DNA of 64,000 nucleotides from Cellulomonas pakistanensis (GTDB taxonomy: Bacteria; Actinomycetota; Actinomycetes; Actinomycetales; Cellulomonadaceae): the NCBI RefSeq assembly GCF_016862755.1, contig NZ_BONO01000024.1, forward strand, positions 1-64,000, in the 5' to 3' direction. Below the pieces are notes generated by a model that searched no databases, had not been told where the DNA came from, and was given only the letters and a program-made list of their open reading frames with translations. The position numbers and the translations under genes were made by a program. Below are positions 11,480-23,379 of this stretch, in pieces; within the stretch, counting starts at the first letter, position 1, and each line of letters begins with the position of its first letter.

Positions 11480-12502
11480 TCAGGCGCGCCGGCCGCCCTC
11501 GCCCGCCGCGGCCCGGCGCTCGTCGCGCCGCGACGCCGCGAGGCTCGTCACCGCGGTGACGCCGAGCGTCACCACGATGACCGCGAGCGACACCCAGGAC
11601 GGCAGCTCCGGCGCCCAGCCGACCGGCTCGCCGCCGTTGACGAACGGCAGCGTGTTCTCGTGCAGCGCCTGCAGGACGAGCTTGACGCCGATGAACCCGA
11701 GCAGCACGCCCAGGCCGACGTTCAGGTACCGCAGGCGCGTCAGCAGCCCGCCGAGCAGGAAGTACAGCTGGCGCAGCCCCATCAGGGCGAACACGTTCGC
11801 CATGAGGACCAGGTACGGCTCCTGCGTCAGGCCGAACACGGCGGGGATCGAGTCGAAGGCGAACAGCAGGTCCGTCGCGCCGATCGCCACCAGCACCAGC
11901 AGCATCGGCGTGACGTGCCGGCGGCCCTCGACCTTCGAGGTCAGCCGCACGCCGTCGTAGCGGTCCGTCGTGGGCAGCACCCGCTGCACCGCCCGGACCA
12001 GCGCCGGCGGCCGGTAGTCCTCCGCCGCCTCGTCCGCGTCCTCGCCGACCCCCTCCCGGGCGACCTTCGTGGCCGTCCACACCAGGAACGCGCCGAACAG
12101 GTAGAACACCCAGGAGAACGACGCGATCGCGGCGGCGCCGATCCCGATGAACACCCCGCGGAACACCAGTGCCAGGATGATGCCGATCAGCAGCGCCGTC
12201 TGCTGGTACTGCCGCGGCACGGCGAACCGGCTCATGATCAGCAGGAACACGAACAGGTTGTCGACCGAGAGCGAGTACTCGGTCAGCCACCCGGCGACGA
12301 ACTCGCCCGCCGGGTCGCCGCCCCACACGAGGGCGACGACCACGGCGAACACGAGCGCGAGCCCGACGTAGACCCCCAGGTACCGCAGGCACTCCGCCGT
12401 CGACGGGATGTGCGGCCTCCGGCCCACCACCGCGACGTCCACGATCAGGACGGCGGCGGCGAGCCCCAGCGAGACCGCCCAGACGAGCGGCGAGACGTCC
12501 AT
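11480..12502 (-). CDS. TerC family integral membrane protein (copy 1)
   Basis: A 340-residue TerC/Alx-type membrane protein with about eight hydrophobic segments. The family signature SLSVDNLFVFLLIM is near residues 75-88 and the second half-motif AIGATDLLFAFDSIPAVFGLT near 205-225; both acidic clusters are thought to bind metal ions. TerC proteins act in manganese export and metal stress. It follows the other TerC gene by 7 bases and shares many blocks with it (LTQEPY, NGGE), so it is a tandem duplicate expressed from the same riboswitch-controlled message. Its basic C-terminus is about 30 residues long. Confidence 0.92.
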   Translation of the reverse strand: MDVSPLVWAVSLGLAAAVLIVDVAVVGRRPHIPSTAECLRYLGVYVGLALVFAVVVALVWGGDPAGEFVAGWLTEYSLSVDNLFVFLLIMSRFAVPRQYQQTALLIGIILALVFRGVFIGIGAAAIASFSWVFYLFGAFLVWTATKVAREGVGEDADEAAEDYRPPALVRAVQRVLPTTDRYDGVRLTSKVEGRRHVTPMLLVLVAIGATDLLFAFDSIPAVFGLTQEPYLVLMANVFALMGLRQLYFLLGGLLTRLRYLNVGLGVLLGFIGVKLVLQALHENTLPFVNGGEPVGWAPELPSWVSLAVIVVTLGVTAVTSLAASRRDERRAAAGEGGRRA

Positions 12503-12509
12503 GCGGGGG

Positions 12510-13559
12510 TCAGCTCTCCTTGTGGGTGACGGGCTCCTGGGCCTCGACGGCGGCGGGGTCGGTGGTGATCTCGGCGCGGTCGCGGCGGGTCTTCGCGAGG
12601 CTCGCGACGGTGGCGACCGTGAGCGTGCCGAGGATGACGAGCAGCGAGAGCCACGTCGGGATCTCCGGCGCCCACTCGATGTGCTCGCCGCCGTTGATGA
12701 ACGGCAGCTCGTTCTCGTGCATCGCGTGCAGGACCAGCTTCACGCCGATGAAGGCGAGGATGAACGCGAGGCCCTTGTTGAGGTACACCAGGCGCTCCAG
12801 CAGGCCGCCGATGAGGAAGTACAGCTGGCGCAGGCCCAGCAGCGCGAACGCGTTGGCCGTGAACACGATGTACGGCTCCTGCGTCAGGCCGTAGATCGCG
12901 GGGATCGAGTCGAGCGCGAACAGGATGTCCGTGGCGCCGATCGCGACCATGACGACGAGCATCGGGGTGATGAAGCGCTTGCCGTCGATCTTCGTCGTCA
13001 GGCGGTCGCCGTGGTACTCGTCCACCGTCGGGACGGCCTTCTTGAGCAGCCGGACCGCGAGCCCGTCCTTCTGCTCGTCGGCGTGGGACAGCTCGTCGGC
13101 CTCGTGCTTCTCCTTGGCCAGCTTGATGCCGGTGTAGACCAGGAACGCGCCGAAGATGTAGAAGACCCAGGACCAGCGCTCGATCGCGGCGGCGCCGGCC
13201 AGGATGAACACGGTGCGCAGCACCAGCGCGATCACGACGCCGACCAGCAGCACCTTCTGCTGGAACTCACGGGGCACCGCGAACTTCGTCATGATGATGA
13301 GGAAGACGAAGAGGTTGTCGACCGAGAGGCTCTTCTCGGTGACGTACCCCGCGAAGTACTCCGTGCCGTGGTCCCAGCCCCACACCATGCCGAGACCGAT
13401 GCCGAACACGATGGCGAGCACGATGTAGATCGCCGACCACGTGGCGGCCTCGCGGAACGAGGGCGCGTGCGGCGTGCGGACGTGCGCGAAGAAGTCGAAC
13501 AGGATCATGCCGACGATCGCCACCGCGGTGACGACCCAGACCCACAGGTCCACGGACAT
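12510..13559 (-). CDS. TerC family integral membrane protein (copy 2), riboswitch-controlled
   Basis: A 349-residue TerC/Alx-type membrane protein, likely a manganese exporter. The family motifs SLSVDNLFVFLIIM and AIGATDILFALDSIPAIYGLT are intact, with the same topology as its neighbour. The ATG at 13559 follows GGAGG (13572-13568) with 8-base spacing. That ribosome site is the 3' arm of a 10-base hairpin whose 5' arm overlaps a predicted yybP-ykoY aptamer (see the riboswitch entry), so translation should rise with manganese. It is the first gene of a two-gene operon. Confidence 0.93.
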   Translation of the reverse strand: MSVDLWVWVVTAVAIVGMILFDFFAHVRTPHAPSFREAATWSAIYIVLAIVFGIGLGMVWGWDHGTEYFAGYVTEKSLSVDNLFVFLIIMTKFAVPREFQQKVLLVGVVIALVLRTVFILAGAAAIERWSWVFYIFGAFLVYTGIKLAKEKHEADELSHADEQKDGLAVRLLKKAVPTVDEYHGDRLTTKIDGKRFITPMLVVMVAIGATDILFALDSIPAIYGLTQEPYIVFTANAFALLGLRQLYFLIGGLLERLVYLNKGLAFILAFIGVKLVLHAMHENELPFINGGEHIEWAPEIPTWLSLLVILGTLTVATVASLAKTRRDRAEITTDPAAVEAQEPVTHKES

Positions 13560-13567
13560 AGGTGATT

Positions 13568-13705
13568 CCTCCGGTACAGGGCGGTTGAAGAGACGTCTGA
13601 GTACCGGAGGTCTCTCCCACCCGATGATGACCGGGCCGACGTCCCGGGTCGGCGTCGTCGACGACCGTGATGACGGGGGCGTCGTGTCGGGATACTCCCC
13701 TCCAC
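13568..13705 (-). ncRNA. Predicted yybP-ykoY manganese riboswitch with SD-sequestering hairpin
   Basis: In the minus-strand leader, GGAGGGGAGTATC (from 13703) and a later GAGAGACCTCCGG (near 13604-13616) match the conserved 5' and 3' blocks of the yybP-ykoY aptamer. P1 can form from GGAGG (13703-13699) with CCTCC (13610-13606). The same CCTCC begins CCTCCGGTAC (13610-13601), which is perfectly complementary to GTACCGGAGG (13577-13568) containing the terC ribosome site. P1 and the masking hairpin cannot form together. Ligand binding should therefore free the ribosome site, giving a translational ON switch. TerC is a classical target of this riboswitch. Confidence 0.75.
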
Positions 13706-13823
13706 TGCGTGCGCCAGCATAGGACATGGGTCCTGGTCGCACCGGACGGCGGCGCACCCGCCCGGTGTGACGCCCGTCTCGCCGGCCCGGCGCGGCAGGC
13801 GTGGGAGCCGTCTCGCGGGCGGG

Positions 13824-14270
13824 TCAGGTCACGCAGAACTCGTTCCCCTCGGGGTCGGCCATGACCACCCAGGCGCCCTCGCGCGGGTCGTCGACCTCGT
13901 TCAGCACCCGCCCGCCGGCGGCGACCAGCGTCTCGGCGTGCCGGCGCGCGGCGGCGAGCTTGGCCGCGCGGTCCTCCCGGTCGACGCCCTGCGCGTCCGA
14001 GTAGCGCACGTCGAGGTGCACGCGGTTCTTCGCCGTCTTCCCCTCGGGCACCCGCTGGAAGAAGACGCGGGGGCCCGCGCCCTGCGGGTCGACGAGCGCG
14101 TACGCCATGTCGCGGTCCTCCGGGCCGATGCCCCACGCGTCCAGCGCGGCGTCCCAGTCGTCGAACCCCGCGGGTGGCGGCTCCTCGACGTACCCGAGGG
14201 CGAGCGCCCAGAACGTCCCCAGCGCGCGGGGCGAGCCCGCGTCGAACACCACCTGCACCTCGAGCGCCAT
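13824..14270 (-). CDS. VOC (glyoxalase/dioxygenase-like) family protein
   Basis: A 148-residue member of the vicinal-oxygen-chelate fold, as in actinobacterial glyoxalase-like proteins. The start LEVQVVFDAGSPRALGTFWALALGY and the ending WVVMADPEGNEFCVT are typical, and the central RVHLDVRY carries the metal-site His. The likely ligands are in HLDVR and the C-terminal Glu of GNEF. Substrate is unknown; relatives include bleomycin/antibiotic-binding proteins and lyases. The ATG has a GGAGG ribosome site 7 bases upstream. The gene lies between the riboswitch region and uvrB. Confidence 0.85.
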   Translation of the reverse strand: MALEVQVVFDAGSPRALGTFWALALGYVEEPPPAGFDDWDAALDAWGIGPEDRDMAYALVDPQGAGPRVFFQRVPEGKTAKNRVHLDVRYSDAQGVDREDRAAKLAAARRHAETLVAAGGRVLNEVDDPREGAWVVMADPEGNEFCVT

Positions 14271-14280
14271 GCGAGCCTCC

Positions 14281-14315
14281 GGTCGTCGGTCGTCGGTCGT
14301 CGGTCGTCGGTCGTC
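14281..14315. repeat. Five perfect tandem copies of GGTCGTC
   Basis: A 7-base unit repeated five times head-to-tail lies just upstream of the VOC gene's ribosome site and downstream of uvrB. It is short and non-coding. The copy number may vary between strains. The 10-mer GGTCGTCGGT in it recurs in the palindrome inside the UbiA gene at 51949-52016. Confidence 0.9.
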
Positions 14316-14360
14316 GTGCGGGTCGTGGCGCGGTGGCCCGGTCGGGGGCGAGCGGCCTGG

Positions 14361-16466
<2,106 letters not shown>

Positions 16467-16661
16467 GCGTCCACCGTACGACGCGGGTCTGACACGCGCC
16501 CCGGCCGGGGGTGGGGGTTCGCCGAGGGCGTGGCGGGAGCGGCGGTGCGTGCGGCCCGGCGGGCGGGCGGCGAGTCCTCCACAGGCGTCGGGCGGTGCGT
16601 CGTCCCCAGGACGGATGTGCGGTCCGGCCGCGGTGGCGGTGGGCGTCCCTAGGGTCGCCGC

Positions 16662-18416
16662 ATGCCCGATGACCCGCTGGAGCGCGCCGACGACGACACC
16701 CGAGGTGTCGCGGTCGGTGCTGCCGGTGACGCGGGCGGTGGGGGTCGCGCGGGCGGGTTCGATGCGCCGGGCTTGGGCGCGGGTGCGGGTGCGGGCCTCG
16801 GGGAGCGGCTGGACGCGATGCCCGCCGGCGCCGCCCTCCTGGCCGAGCTGGAGCAGCTGGACCTCGCCGCGCTGCCCTCGTACGAGCTGAGCGAGGTCGC
16901 GGCCCAGGGGCGGCGCATCGTCGCGCTCGGGCACGCCATCGAGACCGCCGCGGCCGCCGCCCTCGCCCGGCACCCCGACATGCACCACCCCGACCTGGCC
17001 GCGGTGTGCCGGTCCCTGCCCGAGGGCACCGCGTTCGTGCACGCCGACGTCGCCGCCGCCGAGCTCTCCGCGCGGCTGCTCGTCCCGCCGGCCGAGGCGA
17101 AGCTGCTCATCCGCGAGGGCACGGCGTACGCCGGACCCCTCGCGGAGACCGGCGCGGCGCTGGCCGACGGGCGCATCGAGCCCGCCAAGGCGAGGGCCCT
17201 CGTGCGGGGCGCCGGCGACGAGCCCGCGCACGTGGCCGCCGCGGTCGAGGCCGAGGTCCTCCCCCGGGCCGCCGGCCGGTCCGTGGCCCAGGTCCGCACC
17301 GACGTCGCGCGCGCGCTGAACCACGTCGACCCGGACGGCGCCGCCGACCGGCACCGCACCGCGCGGTCCTGCCGGGCCGTCTCCCGGCCGAAGGTCCTCC
17401 AGGACGGGATGGCCGGGATCTGGGCCGTGCTCCCGGCGGCCGAGGCCGTGCAGGTGGACGGCGTCCTGGACGCGCTCGCGCGCCGGTCCCGGGAGGCCGG
17501 AGACGCACGCACGCTCGACCAGCTGCGAGCCGACGAGCTCGTGGACCGGATGCTGGGGAGGTCTGAGCACCTGGTCGCGCACGACGGCACGGTGCTGCCG
17601 TCGCGGCGCGGCGGGGCGCACGAGCAGGTCGGGCCGTTCGGGCTGCCGACCGACGGCGCGCTGGGTCGGGCCGCTGGCCCGGTCGAGACTCGATCGGTGC
17701 CGACGGCGGACGCGCCGGGGTCGGCCGCCGGTGACGCGCCCGGGTCTCCCGGCGGTGTCGACGCGCACGACCGCGCCGCCGCCGGTCCGCCCGGGCCCGC
17801 GGCGCCGGCCGAGTCCGTACCCGGTGAGCCGGGCCACCCGTGGTCGAGCGCTCCGCGCACCGTCGTGCACGTGACCGTGTCCCTCGCGACCCTGATGGGT
17901 GCCGACGACGAGCCCGCGGACCTCGCCGGGTACGGACCCGTCGACGCCCAGCAGGCCCGCGCCATGGCCCTGGACCTCGGCTCGACGTGGCGGCGGATCG
18001 TCACCGACCCGCTCTCGGGGACCGTGCTCGACGTCGGGCGCACCACCTACCGCCCGCCGGCGGCCCTCGCCGACCACGTCCGGCACCGTGACAAGTACTG
18101 CACCGCGCCGGGGTGCCCCGTGCCCGCCACGCGCTGCGACCTCGACCACACCATCGAGTACCACCCACCGCCCGAGGGCTCCCCGCCGCGGCCGCTCGGC
18201 ACCACCTGCGCGCACAACCTCGGGCCGCTGTGCCGCACCCACCACCGGCTCAAGACCGCCGGGATCCTGCGCGTGCGCCAGCCCACCGCCGGCGAGTTCG
18301 TCTGGCGGACGCCGAGCGGCCACAGCTTCCGGGTGCGCGCCGGGACCGAGGAACCCGCCGTCCACCTCACCGGAGCGTCGGCCCCGACCCCGAGGCCGGC
18401 ACTGCCCCCGTACTAG
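16662..18416 (+). CDS. DUF222 / HNH endonuclease signature protein
   Basis: A 584-residue member of the actinobacterial DUF222-HNH family (the 13E12-repeat type of mycobacteria). A Gly/Ala-rich N-terminus precedes the helical DUF222 domain (about 50-300). A disordered Pro/Gly/Ala linker spans about 325-390. The C-terminal HNH module runs from CTAPGC (about 479) through DLDHT (about 494) and [13 protein letters not shown] (about 519-531), so the metal and catalytic residues are present. Members occur in many copies per genome and behave like mobile or domesticated genes; their DNA target is unknown. The start follows TAGGGT (16650-16655) by 6 bases. Confidence 0.88.
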   Translation: MPDDPLERADDDTRGVAVGAAGDAGGGGRAGGFDAPGLGAGAGAGLGERLDAMPAGAALLAELEQLDLAALPSYELSEVAAQGRRIVALGHAIETAAAAALARHPDMHHPDLAAVCRSLPEGTAFVHADVAAAELSARLLVPPAEAKLLIREGTAYAGPLAETGAALADGRIEPAKARALVRGAGDEPAHVAAAVEAEVLPRAAGRSVAQVRTDVARALNHVDPDGAADRHRTARSCRAVSRPKVLQDGMAGIWAVLPAAEAVQVDGVLDALARRSREAGDARTLDQLRADELVDRMLGRSEHLVAHDGTVLPSRRGGAHEQVGPFGLPTDGALGRAAGPVETRSVPTADAPGSAAGDAPGSPGGVDAHDRAAAGPPGPAAPAESVPGEPGHPWSSAPRTVVHVTVSLATLMGADDEPADLAGYGPVDAQQARAMALDLGSTWRRIVTDPLSGTVLDVGRTTYRPPAALADHVRHRDKYCTAPGCPVPATRCDLDHTIEYHPPPEGSPPRPLGTTCAHNLGPLCRTHHRLKTAGILRVRQPTAGEFVWRTPSGHSFRVRAGTEEPAVHLTGASAPTPRPALPPY

Positions 18417-18436
18417 CGTGGCTGCGGCCCGGTGGG

Positions 18437-18456
18437 ACCGCGGAGCGACCCGCGGT
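18437..18456. terminator. Small hairpin between convergent HNH and pcp genes
   Basis: ACCGCGG at 18437-18443 pairs with CCGCGGT at 18450-18456 over a 6-base loop, between two convergent stop codons. It is weak, and other GC-rich pairings are possible nearby. Confidence 0.35.
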
Positions 18457-18489
18457 GTGCTGGCCGACCGGGAGGCCGGCGCACGCCGG

Positions 18490-19236
18490 TCAGGACAGCG
18501 TGCCCGCCGCCAGGGTGACGTCCTCCGTCGTCCGCAGCGCCGCGCGCAGCACCGCCCTCAGCCCCTCCGCCGCGCCCTCGACCCCCAGCGACGCCGCCCT
18601 CGCCGGCACCTGCTCGGGCAGCCGCGGCACGTGCACGAAGCCGCCGCGCGCGCCAGGGGCGTGCCCTGCGGCGAGCTGGTCCGCCAGGGCGTAGGCGATC
18701 GTGTTGCACACGAAGGTCCCCGCCGTGTTGGACACCTCCCCCGGCACCCCGGCCTCGCGCAGCGCCGCGAGGCACGCCTTGATCGGCAGGCTCGAGAAGT
18801 GCGCGGCGTCGCCCCCCGGGACGACCGGGACGTCGACGGGCTGGGCGCCGTCCTCGTCCGGGATGCGTGCGTCCTGGACGTTGACCGCGACGCGCTCCAC
18901 GGAGACGTTCGCGCGCCCGCCCGCCTCGCCGACCGCCACGACGAGGGACGGCCGCACGTCGAGCAGCAGCTCGGCGAGACGGCGAGGCGCGCGGGCGAAG
19001 GACACCGGCAGCAGCGCGGTCACCAGCGCCGCGCCCTCGGCGGCCTGGTCCCACGAGTCCGCCACCGCGCGCACGGCAGCCCACGAGGCGTTGACCTCCT
19101 GCTGCTCGAACGGCTCGAACCCGGTCAGGAGCACCGTCGGTACCGCGCCACCACCCGGCGCGCCACCGCCGCGCTCGGCGCGCTCAGCTCCCGCACCGCC
19201 ACTCGTCGCGTCCACCTGCACAGCGCCTCCGGTCAC
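18490..19236 (-). CDS. pcp: Pyroglutamyl-peptidase I (pyrrolidone-carboxylate peptidase)
   Basis: A 248-residue C15 cysteine peptidase that removes N-terminal pyroglutamate from peptides. The conserved LLTGFEPF opens the fold near residue 38. The triad regions are [20 protein letters not shown] (Glu), [14 protein letters not shown] (Cys near 175) and [10 protein letters not shown] (His near 199). The GTG at 19236 overlaps the coaE stop as GTGA, which fixes the start and implies coupling. The first 34 residues are a Gly/Ala-rich extension absent from most family members. The protein should be cytoplasmic. Confidence 0.9.
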   Translation of the reverse strand: MTGGAVQVDATSGGAGAERAERGGGAPGGGAVPTVLLTGFEPFEQQEVNASWAAVRAVADSWDQAAEGAALVTALLPVSFARAPRRLAELLLDVRPSLVVAVGEAGGRANVSVERVAVNVQDARIPDEDGAQPVDVPVVPGGDAAHFSSLPIKACLAALREAGVPGEVSNTAGTFVCNTIAYALADQLAAGHAPGARGGFVHVPRLPEQVPARAASLGVEGAAEGLRAVLRAALRTTEDVTLAAGTLS

Positions 19237-19862
19237 GGGGCGTCCACCTCCTGCTCGTCGTGCCGCTCCGCGGCCAGCCGGTCCCACAGCGCGTCGACCT
19301 GCCGCCGCAGCTCCTCGGGGTCACCCGAGCCGTCGAGCACGACGTCGGCGACGGCGAGCCGTTCGTCGTCCCCCGCCTGCGCGGCGATGCGCCGCTCGGC
19401 CTCGGCCCGGTCGAGCCCCCGCGTCCGCACCAGCCGCTCGACGCGCAGGACGGCGGGGGCGTGCACGACCACGACCAGGTGGAACGACTCTGCGCGTCCG
19501 GTCTCCACGAGCAGCGGCACGTCGTGGACGACGACCGCCCCCGCGTCGGCGGCGGCCGCCGCGGCCTCCCGCTCGGCGGCCAGCCGACGGACGACCGGGT
19601 GCACGATGCCGTTCAGCCGCTCGCGGGCGCCCGCGTCGGCGAACACCACCGCGCCGAGCGCGGGCCGGTCCAGGCTCCCGTCGGGCAGGAGCACGCTCTC
19701 GCCGAACGCGTCCACGACGGCGGCGAGCCCGGCGGATCCCGGCGCGACCGCCTCGCGCGACAGGACGTCGTAGTCGATGAGCACCGCCCCGCGCGCGGCG
19801 AGGCGTTCCGCCGCGACCGACTTGCCGGCCGCGATCCCCCCGGTCAGTCCGATGCGCTGCAT
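19233..19862 (-). CDS. coaE: Dephospho-CoA kinase
   Basis: Catalyses the last step of coenzyme A synthesis, phosphorylating the 3'-hydroxyl of dephospho-CoA. 209 residues, the normal single-domain length. The P-loop GLTGGIAAGKS is at residues 5-15. DYDVLSREAVAPG, VVHDVPLLVETG and the LID region (RLVRTRGLDRAEAERRIAAQ) follow. The ATG at 19862 follows CACGAT (19874-19869 on the minus strand) by 6 bases. The stop overlaps the pcp start by 4 bases. Some mycobacterial CoaE proteins carry an extra UPF0157 domain; this one does not. Confidence 0.95.
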   Translation of the reverse strand: MQRIGLTGGIAAGKSVAAERLAARGAVLIDYDVLSREAVAPGSAGLAAVVDAFGESVLLPDGSLDRPALGAVVFADAGARERLNGIVHPVVRRLAAEREAAAAAADAGAVVVHDVPLLVETGRAESFHLVVVVHAPAVLRVERLVRTRGLDRAEAERRIAAQAGDDERLAVADVVLDGSGDPEELRRQVDALWDRLAAERHDEQEVDAP

Positions 19863-19899
19863 CGGACCATCGTGCCGTGCCGGGGCGCAGGGCCGCACC

Positions 19900-20115
19900 T
19901 CACCGGCCGTCGCGCCGCCGGCGCCGCCGCAGCTGCCGGAGCGACCACACGAGCAGGTAGACGCCGAGAGTGACCTGGAGGGCCGCGACGGCGACGCCGA
20001 CCGTCCGCCCCTCCTGCGCGGCGACCACGCCCAGGTAGCCCCCGCCGATCGCGAGGACCGGCGCTGCGACGAGGTTGATCCGCAGCCGCCTGGTCGAGAT
20101 GTCGGTGTCCCGCAT
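19900..20115 (-). CDS. Small two-helix membrane protein, function unknown
   Basis: A 71-residue protein with a short basic N-terminus (MRDTDISTRRLRIN), two hydrophobic segments (about 14-33 and 38-60) and a very basic tail (RQLRRRRRRDGR). Its topology is probably a hairpin with both ends cytoplasmic. A CAGGCT hexamer ends 6 bases before the ATG, matching other leaderless starts in the window, and this supports it as real. I recognise no family. It could be expressed alone, upstream of coaE. Confidence 0.6.
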   Translation of the reverse strand: MRDTDISTRRLRINLVAAPVLAIGGGYLGVVAAQEGRTVGVAVAALQVTLGVYLLVWSLRQLRRRRRRDGR

Positions 20116-20215
20116 TCGCCGAGCCTGGCAGACGCACCCGCGCGGCGCGGGCGATCAGGACGCGCGCTTCCCGGAACGGCGACGCCAGGCGTCCGCGCCA
20201 CGCGCGGCGCACCCG

Positions 20216-20992
20216 TCAGCGGACGGTGTGCCCCGCCGCCCGCAGGTGGTCCTTGACCTGCCCGACGGTGAGCTGCCCGAAGTGGAACACGCTCGCGGCG
20301 AGGACGGCGTCGGCTCCAGCGGACGCGGCGTCGGCGAAGTGCTCGACGGTGCCCGCGCCGCCCGAGGCGATGAGCGGGATGCGCACCTCGCGCCGGACGT
20401 CGCGGAGCATCGCGAGGTCGAACCCGGCCTCGGTGCCGTCGGCGTCCATGCTGTTCAGCAGGATCTCCCCCGCCCCGAGCTCGGCTGCTCGCACGGCCCA
20501 CGCGACGGCGTCGATCCCGGTGCCCCGGCGCCCGCCGTGGGTGGTGACCTCGTAGCCGGAGTCGGTGCGGGTGTCGCCGGTGACGCGCCGGGCGTCGACG
20601 GACAGGGTGAGGACCTGGCTGCCGAACCGCTGGGCGATCTCGGCGATGAGCTCGGGCCGCGCGATGGCGGCGGTGTTGACGCCCACCTTGTCCGCGCCGG
20701 CGCGCAGCAGCCGGTCGACGTCGTCGGCCGACCGGACGCCGCCGCCGACGGTGAGCGGCACGAAGACCTCCTCGGCGGTGCGCCGCACGACGTCGTAGGT
20801 GGTCTCGCGGTCACCCGAGGACGCGGAGACGTCGAGGAAGGTAACCTCGTCGGCGCCCTCGGCGTCGTACCGCCGGGCGAGCTCGACGGGGTCGCCGGCG
20901 TCGCGCAGGTTCTCGAAGTTGACGCCCTTGACGACGCGGCCCGCGTCGACGTCCAGGCACGGGATGACCCGCAGGGCGACGGACACGCTCAC
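20216..20992 (-). CDS. hisF: Imidazole glycerol phosphate synthase cyclase subunit HisF
   Basis: With HisH, this closes the imidazole ring in histidine synthesis, producing imidazole glycerol phosphate and AICAR. 258 residues, the family length. The (beta/alpha)8 barrel shows [19 protein letters not shown] with the catalytic Asp, [36 protein letters not shown] (second catalytic Asp), [10 protein letters not shown] and [13 protein letters not shown] 20992 overlaps the upstream lipoprotein stop as GTGA. A second GTG lies two codons downstream. No other his gene is in the window, so hisF is detached from, or at the end of, its usual operon. Confidence 0.96.
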   Translation of the reverse strand: MSVSVALRVIPCLDVDAGRVVKGVNFENLRDAGDPVELARRYDAEGADEVTFLDVSASSGDRETTYDVVRRTAEEVFVPLTVGGGVRSADDVDRLLRAGADKVGVNTAAIARPELIAEIAQRFGSQVLTLSVDARRVTGDTRTDSGYEVTTHGGRRGTGIDAVAWAVRAAELGAGEILLNSMDADGTEAGFDLAMLRDVRREVRIPLIASGGAGTVEHFADAASAGADAVLAASVFHFGQLTVGQVKDHLRAAGHTVR

Positions 20993-21894
20993 TCCCCTTC
21001 CGGCGCGGCGGTGGCGCTCGGGTCGGCGGCCGGGTCCGCGGGTGCGCGGGTGGCCAGCAGGTCGATGACGAAGACGATGGTCTGCCCCTGGAGCTCCTCG
21101 CTCTGGGTGGCGCCGAGGGCGTAGGACGGCGGGACGACGACCATGACCTGGCTCCCGACGGCCTGCTCGACGAGGGCCTCGGACCAGGCGGGCACGTCGC
21201 TGAGCGGGAAGGTGGTGGGGCTGCCGCTCGTCCAGGTGGAGTCGAAGGGCTCGCCGGTGGCCCAGACGAAGCCGGTGTACTGCACGGTGATGACGTCGCC
21301 CTCGGCGACCTGGTCCCCGGTGCCGCGCAGCAGCGGCTGGACGACGAGGTCGGACGGCGGCTCGGTGCCGGTCGGGGCGAGGGAGGGCGCGCCGTCGTCG
21401 TCGAGGGTCACGGCGGGCATGCCCTCGCGCGGGGCGACGGGCTCGCCGGCGGCCCGGACGGGCAGGACGTCCAGCACGGTGACGGTGGGGTAGGACGACG
21501 CGCTGGCGTCGGACGCCGGGCTGATCTGCAGCAGCCGCGCGCCGACCTTCTGCCCGGACAGCGCGGCGTACAGGTCCTTGCCGAGGTCCTCCTCGGTGAG
21601 CAGCCGCGGCGTGGGGCTGGACGAGTAGGACTCCTTGACGAGGGACGCGTCGGAGGCGTCCTCGAGCCAGAAGTCGAGCAGGACGGGCCGACCCTCGACG
21701 AGGTCGGGCCCGCTGCCCGGCCACACGACCTCGTTGAGCGGCTCGGCGACCTGGAGCGGGGTGCGGTAGGTGACGGTCGGCGCGGTGCCGGCCTCGCCGG
21801 TGACGACGACCTCCGGCGGCTCCGGGTCCTGCGTCGAGCAGGCCGCCAGCAGCAGCATCGCCGCGGCGGCGCACGCGGCCACGAGTCGTCGCAC
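20989..21894 (-). CDS. FKBP-type peptidyl-prolyl isomerase lipoprotein
   Basis: A 301-residue exported folding helper. The N-terminus [20 protein letters not shown] is a lipoprotein signal with the lipobox Cys at 19. The mature protein has an N-terminal region of about 150 residues that looks like a degenerate FKBP-like domain, then a clear FKBP domain (about 180-280: [46 protein letters not shown]). The GTG start follows GGAAGGA. A TACAGT hexamer about 40 bases upstream may be its -10. Its stop overlaps hisF, an association seen by coupling only; a functional link is not obvious. Confidence 0.88.
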   Translation of the reverse strand: MRRLVAACAAAAMLLLAACSTQDPEPPEVVVTGEAGTAPTVTYRTPLQVAEPLNEVVWPGSGPDLVEGRPVLLDFWLEDASDASLVKESYSSSPTPRLLTEEDLGKDLYAALSGQKVGARLLQISPASDASASSYPTVTVLDVLPVRAAGEPVAPREGMPAVTLDDDGAPSLAPTGTEPPSDLVVQPLLRGTGDQVAEGDVITVQYTGFVWATGEPFDSTWTSGSPTTFPLSDVPAWSEALVEQAVGSQVMVVVPPSYALGATQSEELQGQTIVFVIDLLATRAPADPAADPSATAAPEGE

Positions 21895-22006
21895 GTCGTT
21901 CCTTCCGAGCGTCCAGCAAGGTGCGCGCCCACTGTACGGGTCCCGGCGGGGCGCCCCGGACGCGCGTCCGGTGAAGACCCGGGGCGGACGCGGTGGCCCG
22001 CTCGCC

Positions 22007-23368
22007 TCACATGGACTCGATGAGCCGCTCCACCCGGTCGTCGACGTTCCGGAAGGGGTCCTTGCACAGCACGGTGCGCTGGGCCTGGTCGTTGAGCTTG
22101 AGGTGCACCCAGTCGACGGTGTAGTCCCGCCGGGCCTCCTGCGCGGCCTGGACGAACTCGCCGCGCAGCTTGGCGCGGGTGGTCTGCGGCGGCACGGAGG
22201 TGGCCTCGAAGACCTCGACGTCGGTCGTCACGCGCTCGACGAGCCCGCGCTGGGCGAGCAGGTTGTACAGGCCCTCGGTGCGCGAGATGTCGTGGTACGC
22301 GAGGTCCATGCGCGCGACGCGGACGTCGGACAGGTCGAGCCCGTGCTTGGCGCGGTACCGCTCGATGAGGCGGTACTTGATGACCCAGTCCAGCTCGCGC
22401 TCGACGAGCGACAGGTCGCCGGTGCGCAGGGCGCGCAAGCCGCGCTCCCACAGGTCCAGCACCTGCTTGAGCTCGGGCCCGGCGTCGGTCTCCCCCGCGA
22501 CGAAGTCCTGCACGCGACCGAGGTACTCCTCCTGGAGGTCGATCGCGGTGACGGTGCGGCCGGTCGCGAGGGTCACGGGGTGCTGGCCGGTGACGTCGTG
22601 GCTGATCTCCCGGATGGCCCGGATGGGGTTCTCGAGGGTGAGGTCGCGCATGGGCAGGCCGGCCTCGACGAGCCGCAGGACGAGGTCGGTGGAGCCGACC
22701 TTGAGCATGGTCGTCGTCTCGGACATCGAGGAGTCGCCGACGATGACGTGCAGCCGGCGGTAGTGCTCGGCGTCGGCGTGCGGCTCGTCGCGGGTGTTGA
22801 TGATCGGCCGCGACCGGGTGGTGGCCGAGGACACCGACTCCCAGATGTGGTCGGCACGCTGCGACAGGCAGAACACGGCGCCGCGCGGGGTGGCGAGGAC
22901 CTTGCCGGCACCGGTGAGGATCTGCCGGGTGATGAGGAAGGGCACGAGGACGTCGGACAGGCGCGCGAAGTCGCCCTGCCGGCGCACGAGGTAGTTCTCG
23001 TGGCAGCCGTAGGAGTTGCCGGCGGAGTCGGTGTTGTTCTTGAACAGGTGGATCCGGCCGGACAGGCCCTCGTGCTCGAGCCGCTGCTGGGCGTCGGCGA
23101 CGAGGCCCTCGAGGATGCGCTCGCCCGCGCGGTCGTGGGTGACGAGCTGGCGCCAGTCGTCGCACTCGGCGGTGGCGTACTCCGGGTGCGAGCCGACGTC
23201 GAGGTAGAGGCGCGACCCGTTGCGCAGGAAGACGTTCGACGACCGGCCCCACGCGACGACCTTGCGGAACAGGTAACGCGCGACCTCGTCCGCGGACAGG
23301 CCGCGGCCGTCCTCGGCGGCGCAGGTGACGCCGTACTCGGTCTCGAGGCCGAAGATCCGTCGGTCCAT
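22007..23368 (-). CDS. pafA: Pup-protein ligase PafA
   Basis: Joins the C-terminal glutamate of Pup to substrate lysines using ATP, marking proteins for the proteasome. 453 residues, as in mycobacteria. The N-terminal [12 protein letters not shown] motif carries the catalytic Glu region. [45 protein letters not shown] and [20 protein letters not shown] follow, all typical of the carboxylate-amine ligase fold. The C-terminal [23 protein letters not shown] is the PafA tail. A GAGGAG ribosome site precedes the ATG. It is 11 bases downstream of prcA and is the last gene of the Pup-proteasome operon. Confidence 0.97.
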   Translation of the reverse strand: MDRRIFGLETEYGVTCAAEDGRGLSADEVARYLFRKVVAWGRSSNVFLRNGSRLYLDVGSHPEYATAECDDWRQLVTHDRAGERILEGLVADAQQRLEHEGLSGRIHLFKNNTDSAGNSYGCHENYLVRRQGDFARLSDVLVPFLITRQILTGAGKVLATPRGAVFCLSQRADHIWESVSSATTRSRPIINTRDEPHADAEHYRRLHVIVGDSSMSETTTMLKVGSTDLVLRLVEAGLPMRDLTLENPIRAIREISHDVTGQHPVTLATGRTVTAIDLQEEYLGRVQDFVAGETDAGPELKQVLDLWERGLRALRTGDLSLVERELDWVIKYRLIERYRAKHGLDLSDVRVARMDLAYHDISRTEGLYNLLAQRGLVERVTTDVEVFEATSVPPQTTRAKLRGEFVQAAQEARRDYTVDWVHLKLNDQAQRTVLCKDPFRNVDDRVERLIESM

Positions 23369-23379
23369 GGTGCGGCTCC

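Noticed and set aside
14281..14315. CRISPR-like array
   Set aside because: The 7-base units are directly adjacent with no spacers and there are no cas genes nearby.
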